DNA of 64,000 nt, from NCBI GenBank assembly GCA_000224765.2, contig AGAU01000193.1, positions 1 to 64,000 on the forward strand, given 5' to 3'. This DNA comes from SAR324 cluster bacterium JCVI-SC AAA005 (GTDB lineage Bacteria > SAR324 > NAC60-12). Of the stretch, positions 63,420 to 64,000 are shown one piece after another. A model generated the notes under the pieces. The model made no database searches. It saw only the letters and a list, made by a program, of their open reading frames with translations, and was not told the origin of the DNA. The position numbers and the translations under genes are program-made. Numbering within the stretch: the stretch's first letter is position 1; every line of letters begins with the position of its first letter.

Positions 63420-63878
63420 CTAATCATTAGACAGTGGATCCATGAACCAATTCACCATATCTGAACTAGTGGAGACCAAATAACCTCCAGCTCCTTTCAG
63501 TCCTGAAACAAATCCATTCACTGTTTTTTGAGTAATGCTACCATCACAAGATCCTTGCTGTTCCAACCAATGAACAGTATTACCAACCACTACTACACTT
63601 CCTGAGACAATTAATGAACCAGCAGAGACAGTTATTATACCAGCAGAGACAATAGCTAAATTTCCCAGTACACACTCGGCGTCTTGACAACCCCGAGTAG
63701 CGTCAGAAAGCCCTTCAATTACCACTGAATCTGAATTATCAATCCCCTTAACCTCAAGTGACCATTCTTTAGTAACAAGTTGACAATCATAGTTCTGGTT
63801 CGGCTTAGATTCTGGAACAAAACAAGCTGCTAAATTAAGAATAAATATTAAAGATAAGAACTTGATCACAAGATTCAT
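63420..63878 (-). CDS. Small lipoprotein of unknown function
   Basis: 152 residues from ATG 63878. The signal peptide ends in the lipobox L-N-L-A-A-C. The mature part has a cysteine-containing middle (G-C-Q-D-A-E-C), then a hydrophobic Gly/Ser/Val-rich stretch (about I-V-S-A-G-I-I-T-V-S-A-G-S-L-I-V-S-G) that could insert in a membrane or form a beta-helix-like edge. An in-frame start at 63977 would put 33 charged residues ahead of the signal peptide and is unlikely. No family recognised; no near neighbour on the same strand in the window. Confidence 0.65.
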   Translation of the reverse strand: MNLVIKFLSLIFILNLAACFVPESKPNQNYDCQLVTKEWSLEVKGIDNSDSVVIEGLSDATRGCQDAECVLGNLAIVSAGIITVSAGSLIVSGSVVVVGNTVHWLEQQGSCDGSITQKTVNGFVSGLKGAGGYLVSTSSDMVNWFMDPLSND

Positions 63879-64000
63879 TTCAAACTTAAAGTGTGGTAGA
63901 TTTATATAAATTTGAAATAAATCTAATTGTATTTTACGTTGTTTGTTGGCCAATATAAATTTTCTTGAAGAAGCCATTTAGATGTTTTGATCAAAGCCCT

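Noticed and set aside
1..64000. CRISPR arrays, rRNA genes, insertion-sequence transposases, riboswitches, replication origin
   Set aside because: I looked for regularly spaced direct repeats, rRNA-like blocks, transposase motifs and riboswitch-like leaders (notably before metC and ribH) and saw none that I could support by eye.

Overview
The window looks like a chromosomal piece of a Gram-negative, flagellated, aerobic bacterium of moderate to low G+C. Supporting genes are lipid A/Kdo synthesis (waaA), outer-membrane lipoproteins (BamD-like, CpoB-like, MltD-like), PBP5-type carboxypeptidase, oxygen-dependent HemF and a flagellar export operon. The many sugar-acid and SDR genes with CUT1, CUT2 and TRAP transporter genes or remnants resemble uncultured marine proteobacterial-type lineages such as SAR324. 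That placement is an inference from gene style and was not tested.

Layout. 1-2.6 kb is the edge of an integrated element: the end of an SBBP-repeat protein, a dead tyrosine integrase (in-frame stop plus frameshift), a direct/inverted repeat cluster and a CAT-anticodon tRNA that is the likely integration target. 2.7-9.7 kb holds housekeeping genes: FprA-type ferredoxin reductase, DUF4864 protein, FGE-like protein without the catalytic cysteines, waaA, ispE and a lytic transglycosylase. 9.7-14.8 kb is a flagellar operon (fliL, a lipoprotein fliL paralogue, fliN, fliO, fliP, fliQ) behind a sigma-54-like promoter, ending in a GTPase where fliR/flhB might be expected. 14.9-32.7 kb is mostly core: metC, a second FliN-like gene, gloB, anmK, tsaB-tsaE, a degenerate ABC-like protein, yqgE, ppnN, a pseudo-receiver/ATPase fusion, bamD/cpoB, dacA-hemF, a very acidic protein, DUF2452, DUF971 and ribH.

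32.7-62.3 kb is an accessory catabolic region: short-chain dehydrogenases, 2-hydroxyacid dehydrogenases, an aldo/keto reductase, a TIM-barrel isomerase, a CUT1 sugar ABC transporter without an ATPase gene, a CUT2 transporter with a ceramidase-like hydrolase and a LacI regulator, an aminotransferase, an EamA exporter, DenD-like and ManD-like sugar-acid enzymes, a Gfo/Idh/MocA oxidoreductase and an LLM flavin monooxygenase. The last 1.6 kb holds a TRAP-transporter relic and a small lipoprotein.

The most striking feature is concentrated gene decay in the accessory part. By translating across stops I find broken genes for a sugar isomerase, an SDR, an RraA-like protein, a DctM TRAP permease (3' relic), an L-idonate-type dehydrogenase and a DctP TRAP binding protein, plus the integrase at the left end. 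The internal stops are a mixture of TAA, TAG and TGA together with indels, so one reassigned stop codon cannot explain them. The core genes between 2.7 and 32.7 kb read through intact. The simplest reading is recent loss of one or more sugar-acid uptake and catabolism routes while neighbouring transporters stay intact.
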